Origin: Fasciola hepatica
Taxonomy: Eukaryota > Platyhelminthes > Trematoda > Plagiorchiida > Fasciolidae
Direction: 5' to 3'
DNA length: 64,000 nt
NCBI GenBank assembly: GCA_948099385.1
Contig: CANUEZ040000159.1
Location: forward strand, 4,358,501 to 4,422,500
Shown: positions 54,001-64,000 of the stretch, piece by piece
Layout of the letters: each line of letters opens with the position of its first letter
Numbering within the stretch: position 1 is the stretch's first letter
Translations under genes and position numbers: made by a program
Notes under the pieces: generated by a model
The model's input: the letters and a program-made list of their open reading frames with translations, nothing else
Database searches by the model: none
What the model was told of the DNA's origin: nothing

Positions 54001-55575
54001 GGTCCGTCACCGAAAATCACGGAGTGAATCCATAAGCCTATTGCGGGTATCACTTTTAAAGTCAGAGTGGGGGGTAGAGTGTCGCGGGAAGGGCATTTGC
54101 AGGGTAGAGTGTCTCAGGGCCCAGCCCTTGGACCTACTTTTCTCATCCTGTTTATGAAAGTCTTAGTCATGGTCTTGGAAAACCCATGCTTTGCGCTTAC
54201 GGATGACGTGAAGTTGGTTGGCTCTGTAGCGACAGATTCCGAGGGTCGGGACATGAACTTAGCGCACCGCTGGTCGGCGGCCTGTGAATCACCGCTAAGT
54301 GCCACTACGTGCATTCACCTAACAGATGGCATGGACCCTCCGTCGACTAGCAGCCTTGGAGAGGCCAAAGAGCACACTGACGTCAAGAAAATGACGAAAG
54401 CAAAAGACCCCGTGGTAATCGTTGAACATCCTCCGACTCCGGACTCACAACTGCGCGGTAACACATGAAGCCTCCAGGGAACTTTACCGGATAAAAAGAA
54501 CCGCACATACAGAAAAACCTGGATTCTATGGCCGAATTACAAGGCCTTAGTTCGACAGCACTTGGAGTACTGTGTCCATGTTCGGCGGCCTGTCTCGGAA
54601 AAAGACACCAATGAAGTTCCACAAGGTGGCTCTCTAGCATACGGGGCCCTACCTACGAGCAGAGACTAGAGGCAGTGAACTTGTTCTCGCTAGAGCACAG
54701 GAGGCATGGAGGCGACCTCATAGAAGCTTTTAAGAACCTCCGGGGGAATGGTGACCTTCGGAGTCTGACTTCGCCACTGATGATTCTTAGCAATCGCACG
54801 ACCACCAGGGGGCATCCGCCGGAGTTGACGAAGGGGAGAGTCTTAAGTCGCCTGAGAGGGGATTCCTTCTTTGTTATCGCAGTAAACTGTTGGGACCGGC
54901 TCCCGATGGAAGTGATGACGGCCGAAACTGTTGTAGAGTTCAGGCATCGGGTGGATCGCTGCTGAGACAGCACATTTTTTGAAACCAGCGGATGGGCAGC
55001 GGTTCTGCCCGCCACCCGTTTTCTCTTCGCCTGTCCATACCACGAATGCTACTTTTGTAATTCCCCAGTCAACCTTTGTCCTCTTTCGTTCTTTTCTTTC
55101 TCACCTTTTCGCCTTCAGGCTTCAAAACCTATTCCACTTCTAGTTGTCTACTGCCCTACCACAAGTACCATCTCACATCTTCCACCATCTCTAACTTTCC
55201 ACCTTCGAACCCTCCGTCCTTGAGGTGGATGGGATGCCAGCTGGAACTCACCAAGGGACAGTGATCCTATAAGGCTCCTCAGACCAAGTCACGGCAGTGG
55301 AACGTTCCACCTTTCGATTAGCCTTGCTAAGCCACCGAAGAAGACTCTGTTTATTGCGTTTGTCGCAGCACCAATTGATCCAAGGTGTTCACAATGCAAG
55401 AATCTGAATTAAATGGGCACGCCGCCGTCTACACCCTGTGACCCTATTTGACTTGACCAGAAGTCGAAGTAACTGGAGATCAAAGAACTCATCAGGGCAG
55501 GAAACTGGACTATGTGGCAGACTGCCGTCAGGTCCTGGAAACGGACCTGAACTGACCTGAATTGACCTGAGCGAG
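51032..55575 (+). pseudogene. Old LINE-B copy with ORF1, ORF2, 3' UTR and tail
   Basis: Diverged copy of the 40 kb LINE. An ORF1-like segment VVVKFGNPIHMDSFLSAAQ ending FTVQPDD lies at ~51,800-51,910. The endonuclease remnant (KWSELE and DTETW near 52,290-52,350; later SFPYGLISYTHG, ~52,710) is badly frameshifted. RT remnants include DNIYPAVVQYLEKLLAYPL (~53,560), an RAFDS-like motif A (~53,945), ALGPTFLILFMK (~54,125) and CFALTDDVKLVGS (~54,190), where FADD has become LTDD. The C-terminal part is MNLFSLEHRRHGGDLIEAF (~54,675). A 3' UTR and a decayed TGAAC-type tail close it at ~55,572. The start of the element within 51,032-51,700 is uncertain. Confidence 0.75.
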
Positions 55576-57431
55576 GCGCCTCTCTTCAAACTTGCGCCAC
55601 AGTGATGTGTATCCCCACTTGTGCTCATCCTGATGGTCCTCCGTGTTATAAAGTGTGAGTTCTTTCTGGAAAGTACTTAGTATTGATCGTTTGATAGCAG
55701 TTCAATCATGAACCGAGTGAGTGGCCAACATGTGGCACTGTTCAATATTCAATCGTTCCCCGCACGGTGTAATCACCATCCGTTATATTCTTCCGTTTTA
55801 GATAAGTTAGAATCTTTTTTCGCGCAGTTTTAGCGGTAAAATAACGCAGTTACATGCCCAATATTTCTTCTTGTGTCTGTTAGGCTCTTTAGGTCCTTCG
55901 CTGCAGCGAGGCCGGGGGGTTTCTCTATTATATCAATGCTGGTCTCTCGCTTGGGGATGTTCAGGTTTTTCCAGAACAAATTACAGCTTATTTGTAATTA
56001 GAAAAGTCTCGGCGCCTTGATGGCAGTTTTTAACAAAGGACGAGAGTCCCCAAACTGCGGTCCGATGGTAAAGTTGTGCTGATAAAGGTATAATTGCAAG
56101 GTCCTGATAAGAAATTACATGTAGTCAGTGAGATATTCTTGTTACTAATATCACAGTGGTTCCATTAAGCTGATCATCATTGTTGATCAGTGGAATGCTC
56201 AGCAAAACACGTGTATTTTGGTTTTTTGTGGTAAAGATTCTCGCTGTAAAATGCGAGTGAAAAATAGACATCTGCAGAAGTTGCACATGTTTTCCTTGGA
56301 ATCGTACTAACACAACGTATCGTAAACACGGCAAGATTTGCTTGGCGGACAAGGCGTTCTTCGGCTCTGAATGGTTGTCGAGCACTTTCGGATCTCTCAC
56401 GATGCGGTAGTGGAATGTAGGAATGGACAAGAGGCGGAACGACGGGCGTTTCAGGCGAAAAACGATCATATTTATGGCCAAACTACTGATCAGGTTTAGT
56501 TTTGTCGGGTTTTGCCAATTATACAGTGGATTGATGCATACCTTGAAGAACAATGCCGAAGATGTTAGAAACGAAGGTGAATACACCGGAAGCGAAACAG
56601 CAGTCATTCAAAGAATAGGGGGTCAGATATTCGCAAAAACCGTCATGGTCAGCTAGATTGCAATACCATAACGTCCATCTCGTGGTGGGCGGGGGATCAG
56701 GGCGGGTAATATGGATGGAGCAGGAAATAACACGGTCGTCCAAAAAGGGAGGAAGCGGCAAGACCCGAGGAGAGAGAAGCTATGAAGGTAAGAATGAACT
56801 CCGCGACCAGATCGATCGGGAATGTGTGTGTGTGCGTGTGTGTGTGTGTGAAGGGGATGGGGCGTCAACCAGTTGGTTCAAGTTGCTAACCACAGCGACA
56901 GTCTCGGTTTCCCGCGCCAAAGCCGAAGTGTCAGAACAGCGCACAAACCGTTCCTTGTTGTAATTACTGAACTCACTTAAGATAGTAAAATTGAAGTTGG
57001 AGTCCGAAATAAATAAGTCCAGAATGTTTGAAGATAAAGAATTGGGGATAGAGGAGCCACCACTGTTGGAAGAGCGATAAACGACCGAAGTAATATTCAA
57101 AGGGGGAAAAGCGGAGTTTCAGCCACATTTTCTAAAATTTGCTACTGGAAAAGTCAAGAAGGGGTGACTGGCTGGTGGGTAAGAAGCAGGAATGAAATAT
57201 GTGATTGGAGAAACGCAAGTAAGTGCTGTCTGGAAAGAGAGACACTTGGGTTTCGATCAAAAATAGGACAGAATGAGAGATTGGAGAAATTGGTGGTACA
57301 GAATTAGTGTTGTGGTTCAGTCTACGAATGTTGTCGAGAGTAATGAGTGTCTGATTTGTTTGTGAGTGAGCGAATCGAGGATGAAAAGGAGCGTTTGTAT
57401 GCTTTTGCATTGTTGTGGTTATTTATTTTGA
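55576..57431. other. Mostly unrecognised; one 160-codon ORF and a GT repeat
   Basis: A 160-codon minus-strand ORF (56,125-56,607) is Ser/Leu/Ile-rich, with no domain I recognise and no paralogue elsewhere in the window. It could be a chance frame or a piece of an unknown gene. A (GT)n microsatellite lies at 56,823-56,850. I see no LTR, RT or tRNA here. Confidence 0.35.
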
Positions 57432-57432
57432 G

Positions 57433-57836
57433 GAGAACCGGCAGCCGTGATCCGGAGACTTAGAGCGGTAAACCACATAAGGTCTTAATAGATCAAGCGT
57501 GGTAATGGGTCGGGTGACGGCAGAGCCATCTACCACCTGGGATTTTATGTGGTTCTTCACTCCAAGCCGGTGGTGGTAGAGTAGTTTAGAGCGTTTGCTT
57601 ACCACCTCGGAGGTCAGAGGTTCCAATCTCCGCCACCACAGATTACTTTGGGGGTAGACAGTAACACACAGTCATCCGGCTCACTATCACGCCTGACCGA
57701 TTAGGACCTTATGTGATTCTTCACTCCCAGCCTCGGGATCCGGTTGCCGGCTATCTCCAATAATGCAGTGGGCCTTTGTGGCCGTGGGATATATCCTTTC
57801 CATTGCACCCATACGCATGCATGTAATAAAAATAGA
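57433..57836. repeat. SINE-like repeat as an inverted pair around a tRNA-like core
   Basis: 57,433-57,520 is a minus-orientation copy and 57,680-57,836 a plus-orientation copy of one sequence, recognisable by GACCTTATGTGGTTCTTC-type and GGATCCGGTTGCCGG-type blocks. Further copies are at 61,520-61,650 (+), 63,590-63,730 (-) and, older, 13,700-13,905 (+). Between the two arms sits a tRNA-like sequence. It is non-coding; the ORFs crossing it are translations of the repeat. Confidence 0.6.
57569..57638 (+). other. tRNA-like sequence, possible SINE head
   Basis: GGTGGTG at the 5' end can pair with CGCCACC at the 3' end (one G-U), the length is about 70, a TGGTAGAGTAG stretch resembles an A-box and GGTTCCAATCTCC resembles a B-box. 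The D-arm and T-arm do not pair well, so a working tRNA is unlikely. It may be a pol III promoter of a SINE or a tRNA pseudogene. Confidence 0.45.
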
Positions 57837-57989
57837 TTGGGTTACGGCACTGGCTCGACGCATGGATAACGGTAATCGTCTGCTACATATTTGTGCGACC
57901 ACCGTTTGCTTCTGTTAAGTAGCCATCAAGTCACAGTAGCTTGGTGTCCGTCTTCCGGTAATCAGTCTAACAGATAGACTGTATAGCTT

Positions 57990-58265
57990 TAAGCTACCAT
58001 TGGCGGTTGTGTTGGAACACATACTTAGTCTTTGTTCGTGCCGTCTTGTGTGCTGACCTCGCGGTGTTTTTTTTCATCCTCTGCAATTATTTCGCTAGAC
58101 AGAGTGCCTGATAAATTTCAAAATCATTCAAGTGCTCTACCATCAGACATCAAACAAGCTTGGGCATATGGCTCATCGTCACCTTCCTTCTCAGTTGGGA
58201 CTGGCGTCCTTCAAGGGTGTCCACTCTCGCATTTTCTGTTCAACTTTGCAACTAACAACACACCA
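57990..58265 (+). pseudogene. RTE-like reverse transcriptase fragment
   Basis: RVPDKFQNHSSALPSDIKQ, AYGSSSPSFSVGTGVLQGCP and LSHFLFNF correspond to the region around RT motif B of RTE-type LINEs (consensus-like VRQGCPLSPFLFNF). It is short, with no motif A or catalytic box. Confidence 0.65.
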
Positions 58266-58799
58266 AGAGTTGCACGATACAACCGAGAGAATAAAGGCGC
58301 TTAGCTACTACTTGGTGGAAGACTTTTAGATTTAGGCCACACACGTAGCTTTGCGTTGATTTGCGAGGACACTACTGCGGCAGAAGGCATCTTAATCAGC
58401 CTAGCGTTGTTCGTTTCCAGGTTCGGCATGTACTTTTTACCTTCAGGTGTAAACTACCAAAGCATGCTCGGTTGTGCCCACTTTCGCATTCATCCTTAGC
58501 GGTAGTAGATGAGAGTCAGTCGAGAGGTTTGCCTTGGTAAGTTGTATAATTGCTGATAGAAATATTGGAGTAGAGGTCGATAGATGAATAAAGAAAACAG
58601 GCGGCCTTTCCAGTAATCACGAACATACCAGTGAGCGTAAATCAGTAGACTAAGAGCTGAGGCTCCATTATGTATTAGTCAAGTGCAGTATGAAATGAAA
58701 TGTAAAGAGTTACACGGCTGTTTGCAGTGAGTGTTTCTCCATCGAAAACGTATGCCACAGGAGTTCGTGAAGCTACTGAGATCATTATAATCTTATGCT
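58266..58799. other. No recognisable feature
   Basis: Nothing seen. Confidence 0.4.
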
Positions 58800-59204
58800 T
58801 CTGGCCGCACAAGTGTTTACGATGAACTGTTCAGTCCATTCGAAACGACCGGTGGTGTTCGAAAAGATGTCCCATTTCGACATTCCTGTTCCACTTCGTC
58901 ATCCACGAGGTAATGGAGAATGCCTTGCGAGATCTCCAGGATGTGAGTGTCGAACTCGTAAGTTGTGGAAGACTTTGACCAAGATTACGCCGATAACCTT
59001 GTCCGCTTGTTTGAATATACAAAACATGCACAATATGCGCTAGATAAACTGACAAGAGTTTAAGCTTCATTCAACATACGCTCTGCACCTTCAAAGCTCA
59101 AAGTGATGTTGCAAGACTGCATGTAAACGATTCCCAGCTTGATGCTCGATAGGGAGATACGAGCGATTGTCGACCGCTCCACTTACCTCGGCAGCAGCGC
59201 AACG
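58800..59204 (+). pseudogene. RTE-like reverse transcriptase fragment, cut by an insertion
   Basis: Across frames it follows the minus-strand RTE copy at 59,358-60,400: a CPISTFLFHFV motif-B remnant (~58,870), MENALRDLQDVSVEL (~58,910), a DYADNLV catalytic-box remnant (~58,985) and TYLGSSATTD (~59,180). It breaks off at the (CAT)n tail of the minus-strand element, which suggests that element inserted here. Confidence 0.65.
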
Positions 59205-59222
59205 ACGGATCATCATCATCAT
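59205..59222 (-). repeat. (GAT)n tail of the RTE-like LINE
   Basis: ATC/CAT trinucleotides on the plus strand, i.e. a GAT tail on the element's strand. The same tail ends the plus-strand copy at 62,835-62,853. Confidence 0.7.
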
Positions 59223-61530
59223 CGTACAACGTTAAACAGTAGGGCAAGCCCCACTGACCACTGCCTTTCTCACCATCTTGCACGCTGAATTAGAAAGTAT
59301 GAATATACAAGATGGACAGGGACTGGACCTACATGGGTGGGAAAAGGAAAGGAAGCCCTAAAAGCCAACACACGGAATACACAGTCTAACTTTACAAACG
59401 TACACCGATCGGTCATTCTGATTCGATAGAAAGTAACAACGCGATCGCCTCTGTTCGCGGTTCACTGTCATATCCTTCAGTGTCCCCAGCCAACTGGTAG
59501 ACGGGTCTTTTGGACCCCAACCACGAAGACGTGAAGCACCTACTTTTCCTAACCTCGCTGTACATTTTCTCATTCCTCGCTGCCAAGTCATCTGTTGACC
59601 TCCACGTGGTCTCTTCCACTCCCTAGGAGGAACGGAGAATAGGACACGGTACGGTAGACGTGTGTTTGACATACGTAACACGTGCCCCAACCAACGAAGT
59701 CTACTAAGTTGGATACGCTGTGACAAAACGTTCTCCGAATTAGTACCCAATACTCGATTTCTGACCTCAGCATTGCCTACTCGGCTAATCCACCCGATCT
59801 TAGCGATACTACGTAAACATCAATGGTCGAAAACCTCAAGACGACGAATTTCTTCAGCACGCAGACTCCAAGTTTCGCAACCATACAACAAAACTGAACG
59901 CACTGCGGCACACTATACACGACCTTTTGAACTTCAGTGGAATATCAGATCGACGCCACAAATGCTTCACTCCAGCGTACGCCCCTCGAGCCTTGGATAT
60001 ACGCGTGCTCACCTCTACTACTGTGCTCCCATCCGTCGTCACGCTGCTGCCGAGGTAGGTGAAGTGGTGAACAACTGACAGCACCTCCCCATCGAGCACC
60101 AAGCTCGGAATCGTTGACATCCAGTATTGTAACATCACTTTACACTTCGAAGGTGCAAAGCGCATGCCGAATGGAGCTACAGCTCTTGAGAGTCTATCTA
60201 GTGCACGTTGAGCATGTTCCGTGCATTCGAACAAGCAGACAACGTCGTCCACGTAATCTAGATCACACAGCTTTCCACTATCTCCTAGTTCGACGCCTAC
60301 ATCCTGAAGATTTCACAGCGCACTCTCCATTATTTCGTCCATGACGAAGTTGAACAGGAATGGAGACATGGGACATCCCTGTCGAACACCAATGGTCGTT
60401 TCGAACCGACCGGATAGTTCACCGTAAACTCTAACGCGGCCAGAAGTATAAGAATACAATGATCTCAGTAGGTTTACGAACTTCCGGGGCATACATTTTT
60501 GATTAGGACCACCGAAAAGCGCTGCTCGATCAACTGAATCAAAAGCGCCTTTTCAGTCTAAGGAAATCGTTATTGACGATCGACGGTGCATGTGACGCGT
60601 TTCAGGTAGTTGGTGAAGAGTAGAAATCTGGTTGGTGCATCCTCGACCTGGGGAGAATCCAGCTTGCTGTTCGCGGGCATTCCTCTCGCGAGCCGGTGTA
60701 AGACGGTGCAGTAGAATTGACGCTAATACTTTGGTGATTATCGGAATTAAGCTAATCCCACGATAGTTACTACAATCATTGCGTATTCTCTTCTTAAAGA
60801 TAGGAACAATCGATGACTCGCTCCATAATGACGGAATACGCTCCGCGTTCCAAATGTCACGGAGCAAAGCGGTAAGTGATTTTATCAAAACATTCCTACC
60901 CAGTTTGGAAAGAACTGGGGGAAGTTCGTCGGGATCTGTCGCTTTCCCTCGCTTTAGTGATCGAATGCATGACTCTACTTTTACTTCCGATGGGGGCTCA
61001 AGTGATACCACCCAAGGAGTCGCAGTTGTTGATACAGGAGTTACTACATTAGCGTGTGGCCAAATAAACTGTTCCTTGGAGTATTCGGCCCAACGGTCAA
61101 GCCTTTGCTGTTTGCTATGGATGGGTTCTCCATTCCTATCGCAAATCGTTTCACTGACCTGGATGCGCCGTCCACCGGTGTCGCAAATAAGTTTGAACAG
61201 TCTCTGACTGTTACCTGAAGCAGCTGCTATTTCCATTTCTTCGGCTACCATGACCCACCAATTTTCGCGATCCTTCTTAAGGCTTTTCGTAACTTGCCTT
61301 TGTAGCATTCTCCGCATCTTATTCATCTCCTTACAGTTCGAGAGCTGACGCATTTGCTCCATTATACTCAACGACTCTTGCGAGATCCAGTGTCTTTGAT
61401 GGACAACGGATCTAGGACCACAGGCAAAACCTGCTGCGATGTGCATCGCCTGTTTGATATGAGCCCAATGCCATCACCGGTTGCTTTGGGAGTTGCACAG
61501 TAATCCACTGCCATCCAGATCGTTACCACA
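59205..61530 (-). mobile_element. RTE-like LINE, 5'-truncated, minus strand
   Basis: Reverse transcriptase of an RTE-type LINE. From high to low coordinates: upstream RT region open 61,446-60,553 (DPDELPPVLSKLG, CSNYRGISLIPIITKVLASI, EQQAGFSPGRGC); motif A KGAFDSVDR just after a TGA at 60,553-60,555; GVRQGCPMSPFLFNFV (~60,380); a second stop near 60,314; catalytic DYVDDVVC (~60,255); TYLGSSVTTDGS (~60,050); RLRWLGHVLRM and GWGPKDPSTSWLGTL (~59,500-59,690). A 3' UTR and (GAT)n tail (plus strand 59,207-59,222) end it. The endonuclease is absent. Two stops and at least one frameshift make it dead. Confidence 0.85.
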
Positions 61531-61650
61531 CCTGACCAATTAGGACCTTATGTGGTTCTTCGCCAATCTGAGTCTTGGGATCCGGTTTGCCGGTTATTCC
61601 TAACAGTGCAGCGGGCCTTCGTATATTCATACTTTCTAATTAGACATGCA
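61520..61650 (+). repeat. SINE-like repeat copy
   Basis: CACACCTGACCAATTAGGAC, then CTTATGTGGTTCTTCG, GGGATCCGGTTTGCCGG and GCAGCGGGCCTTCG match the repeat at 57,680-57,780. A TA microsatellite follows. Confidence 0.6.
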
Positions 61651-61652
61651 AC

Positions 61653-61655
<3 letters not shown>

Positions 61656-61711
<56 letters not shown>
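61656..61711. repeat. (TA)n microsatellite
   Basis: About 28 uninterrupted TA units, and the longest simple repeat in the window. Length may be unreliable in the assembly. Confidence 0.95.
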
Positions 61712-61713
<2 letters not shown>

Positions 61714-62125
61714 CTTTCACACTATTCTGGTTTCAGACTGCATGCCAAACAAAACATGGTACAGTCGGCAAGGAAGGGGTGTATAGTACGAGTACATGGT
61801 TTGTTTGTGGGCACAATACTGCTAGGTGGCCCAAGCCAAAGCAGGTGGTTTTCTTAGAGGTCCACAACCGAAACCTTTAGCCATTCAAAGCTTAACCCGC
61901 AAGGCAGCGGGACGAAACGTGGGGTCCGTAACCCACTGGGGGCCTGTGACTGATTGCTCAGTTCATACGCCCTTCGGATGAGGCCAAACATCCTGGGTGC
62001 CCAGTGCACCTATCCGCCACAGATGTTGGTGAGCATACCGTTATACGCCTCATACGCCGTCCATGGTTGATTTGGAGTCAGGGCTTAGCCATCTCCCTTA
62101 GACTGACTATTAGTCAGTCAACCCG
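61712..62125. other. No recognisable feature
   Basis: Nothing seen apart from a small palindrome GACTGACTATTAGTCAGTC near 62,100. Confidence 0.4.
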
Positions 62126-62855
62126 GTGAAGAGTGCCCGGCATTCGTTGTGCCTCGGTGCGTTCAGTTGTTGTATAGCTGCGAGACTTGGGGTCTGCTTG
62201 CGAAAGATATTCGTCGTCTTGAGGTTTCCGACTATCGATGTTTACGTGGCATCGCTAAGATTTGGTGGAACGACCGAGCAAGCAATGCTGAGGTCAGAAG
62301 TCGAGTATTGGGTACCAGTTCAGGAAGTTCTCTATCACAATGTATCCACCTTAGTAGACTTCGTTGGTTGGGGCACGTGTTACGTATGTCAAACACACGT
62401 CTACCATACCGTAGCCTGTTTTCCGTTCCTCCTAGGGAGAGGAAAAGAATACGTGAAGGTGAACAGATGATTTGGCAGCGAGGAATGAGAAAATGTACAG
62501 CGAGGTTAGGAAAAGTAGGTGCTTCACGTCTTCGTGGTTGGGGTCCAAAAGATCCGTCTACCAGTTGGCTGGGGACACTGAAGGATATGGCTGCGAACCG
62601 TGAAAAGTGGCAATCGTGTTGTCATTTTCTGTAAATCCAGAATGATTGATCGATTTGCGTTTGTACAATTAGACTGTGTATTCCGTGTGTTGGCTACTAG
62701 GGCATTCTTTCCTTTTCCCACCTGTGTAGATCCACTCGGTGTCTATGTTGTATATTGATTCTTTTTCTTTCTTCGTACAAAATGGTGAGAAAGGCAGTAG
62801 TCAGTGAGGCTTGCCCTACTGTTTCACGATGTACGATGATGATGATGATGATGGC
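62126..62855 (+). mobile_element. 3' end of an RTE-like LINE with GAT tail
   Basis: The frame 62,149-62,634 encodes the typical C-terminal part: LLYSCETWGLLAKDIRRLEV, CLRGIAKIWWNDRASNAEV, LSRLRWLGHVLRM and GWGPKDPSTSWLGTLKDMA. It is open to its stop and close to the minus-strand copy at 59,358-59,793. A ~200-bp 3' UTR shared with that copy and a (GAT)n run at ~62,835-62,853 complete the end. RT and endonuclease are missing, so it is heavily 5'-truncated. Confidence 0.8.
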
Positions 62856-63004
62856 CGTGTGATCGTGATTGTTTCTTGTGGCGAACCCATACGTCCTTCC
62901 CAATGGACACCTGGTACAACACATGACTGACCCGCCTCTTCATGAAACTTTTTGACCAGTTCTATTGTGATTGGTAGTCTTTTGCAGATACAGAGGATCT
63001 TGGG
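62856..63004. other. No recognisable feature
   Basis: Nothing seen. Confidence 0.4.
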
Positions 63005-63190
63005 TCCGTGACATGGAAGAGAGGTATTAAAAACCTAATCAGTGGACTTGGCCATGTAGGGCGTGTTAGACTTCCTGGGTGGAGTCTGAGAAACCCTCCC
63101 ACTCTATAGTTAGACGCACTGGAAGATATGGCTAGGTGCCGCGATCAGTGGCGTTCTTGTATCCACAAACTTTCTTTGTCGATTTCATTC
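63005..63190 (+). pseudogene. C-terminal relic of a second RTE-like subfamily
   Basis: KNLISGLGHVGRVRLPGWSL (~63,030), then LDALEDMARCRDQWRSCIHKL (~63,110), with a stop between, matches the same C-terminal domain but with different wording from 62,126-62,634. It indicates another RTE-like subfamily. Confidence 0.65.
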
Positions 63191-63589
63191 TATTTGTGGT
63201 TCACTTTCTGTTCTTTCCCTACTCTTAATTTTTCTTCATTATTTTCGATTGAGATTATTGCTGGGAGGTAGCAACGAAAACCACCGCACCCAGTGCATGG
63301 TTAGTGGTTGTGTTAACTGAACTGGACTGAATCGTTTTGGTAATTTCATTGTGGGTCGCCCTTCCGTGGGAATCGAAGCGTGATGGATGGTTCGTAGTGG
63401 CCATTCCACCAAGACTTCTGCAGGAGGTTGGTCTTTCGGTACTTTTGGATTCGTAGTTGTGCGGTACGGGAGCAAATCTGTGGAGGATTTCTTCCGTCGT
63501 TCCCCCCTCCCGTGACTTGAGGGGTATTCGCTTAAAGATTTTTTTAATACATGCTTGCGCATGAGTGCAGTGAAAGAGACATTTACCCC

Positions 63590-63730
63590 ATAGCCACGAA
63601 GGCCCACTGCACTGTTGGGAATAACCGGCAACCAGACCCTGAGACTTGAAGTGGCGAAGAACCACATAACGTCCCAATAGGTCAGGTGTGGTAACGAACC
63701 AGACGACAGTGGATTACTGTCTACGACGGC
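63590..63730 (-). repeat. SINE-like repeat copy, minus orientation
   Basis: CGAAGGCCCACTGCACTGT, ATAACCGGCAACCAGACCCT and GAAGAACCACATAACGTCCC are the reverse of the repeat at 57,680. A long minus-strand ORF (63,239-63,796) crosses it and is treated as a by-product. Confidence 0.6.
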
Positions 63731-64000
63731 CCAGTAGGCTGCCAAGACTCTTCTTTGTGTTTGTGAATATCCTTCTTCAGCTTTAGTGAGCCTCATTACA
63801 ATGCAAATGACTGGCCGCTCGCATTGTTCAAGAACAGCACCTGTGCCAGTAGGAGATGCATCTTTAATAACAGTTGTATGATCTTTTGGCGAAAACGTTT
63901 TAAGAACCTCACCGGATTGTAGGTGAGATAGTAGTTTATGAAAGGTCTTTTCAAAAGCCTGATTCCAGAAGTATGAGTTGATGGACAGAATATCGAACAG
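63731..64000. other. No recognisable feature
   Basis: Nothing seen. Confidence 0.4.

Noticed and set aside
63239..63796. A 185-codon minus-strand ORF
   Set aside because: It runs through the SINE-like repeat at 63,590-63,730 and RTE 3' sequence, with no domain; it is translation of repeats.
1..64000. Host protein-coding genes with introns
   Set aside because: I looked for exon-like runs with recognisable cellular domains and found none; all recognisable protein signals belong to retroelements.

Overview
This is a eukaryotic, transposon-dominated stretch, most likely from a parasitic flatworm (trematode or tapeworm). That assignment is inference from the mix of element types: BEL/Pao LTR retrotransposons, RTE-like and CR1/Jockey-like LINEs, and a Ty3/gypsy-like relic. 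I recognise no host gene, rRNA or functional tRNA. Nearly every coding signal is a retrotransposon gene or the remains of one, so the annotation is given as elements and their parts. The working names LINE-A, LINE-B, LINE-C, BEL-1 and BEL-2 are mine.

Layout. 1-5,940: an unassigned start, then a LINE (LINE-A) with one in-frame stop, a very long pyrimidine-rich 3' region and an (ATT)n tail. 5,941-13,240: old LINE relics, with LINE-B on the minus strand (7,955-9,195), LINE-B on the plus strand (9,640-11,230) and LINE-C on the minus strand (11,730-13,240). 14,189-19,011: a decayed Ty3/gypsy-like element with both LTRs and a primer-binding site. 19,342-25,981: a rearranged BEL-1 unit in which LTR-gag points right and LTR-3'UTR-pol points left. 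25,982-51,031: a four-level nest. The outer BEL-1 (+) is split by an inner BEL-1 (-, 31,090-49,443, target duplication GCAGC). The inner one is split twice by BEL-2 (-, 31,764-35,866, duplication GTGTG; and 36,958-44,675, duplication CCCCG). The second BEL-2 is split by a LINE-B copy (+, 40,078-43,712, duplication CTGATG). 51,032-55,575: an old LINE-B copy. 55,576-64,000: RTE-like LINE fragments on both strands, a repeated SINE-like sequence with a tRNA-like core, and microsatellites.

How the parts work together. BEL-1 encodes gag, an aspartic protease, reverse transcriptase, RNase H and a zinc-finger/DDE integrase, but each copy here carries breaks. BEL-2 keeps a single long gag-protease frame and lacks reverse transcriptase and integrase. 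It is nevertheless present as two copies with clean target duplications and near-identical LTRs, so it was presumably mobilised by enzymes from a relative. The most interesting items are this non-autonomous BEL-2 lineage, the inverted BEL-1 unit whose two junctions carry near-matching 5-bp target sequences (as expected of integration into self), and sharply bounded near-identity tracts that suggest gene conversion, one of which stops exactly at the nested insertion point.
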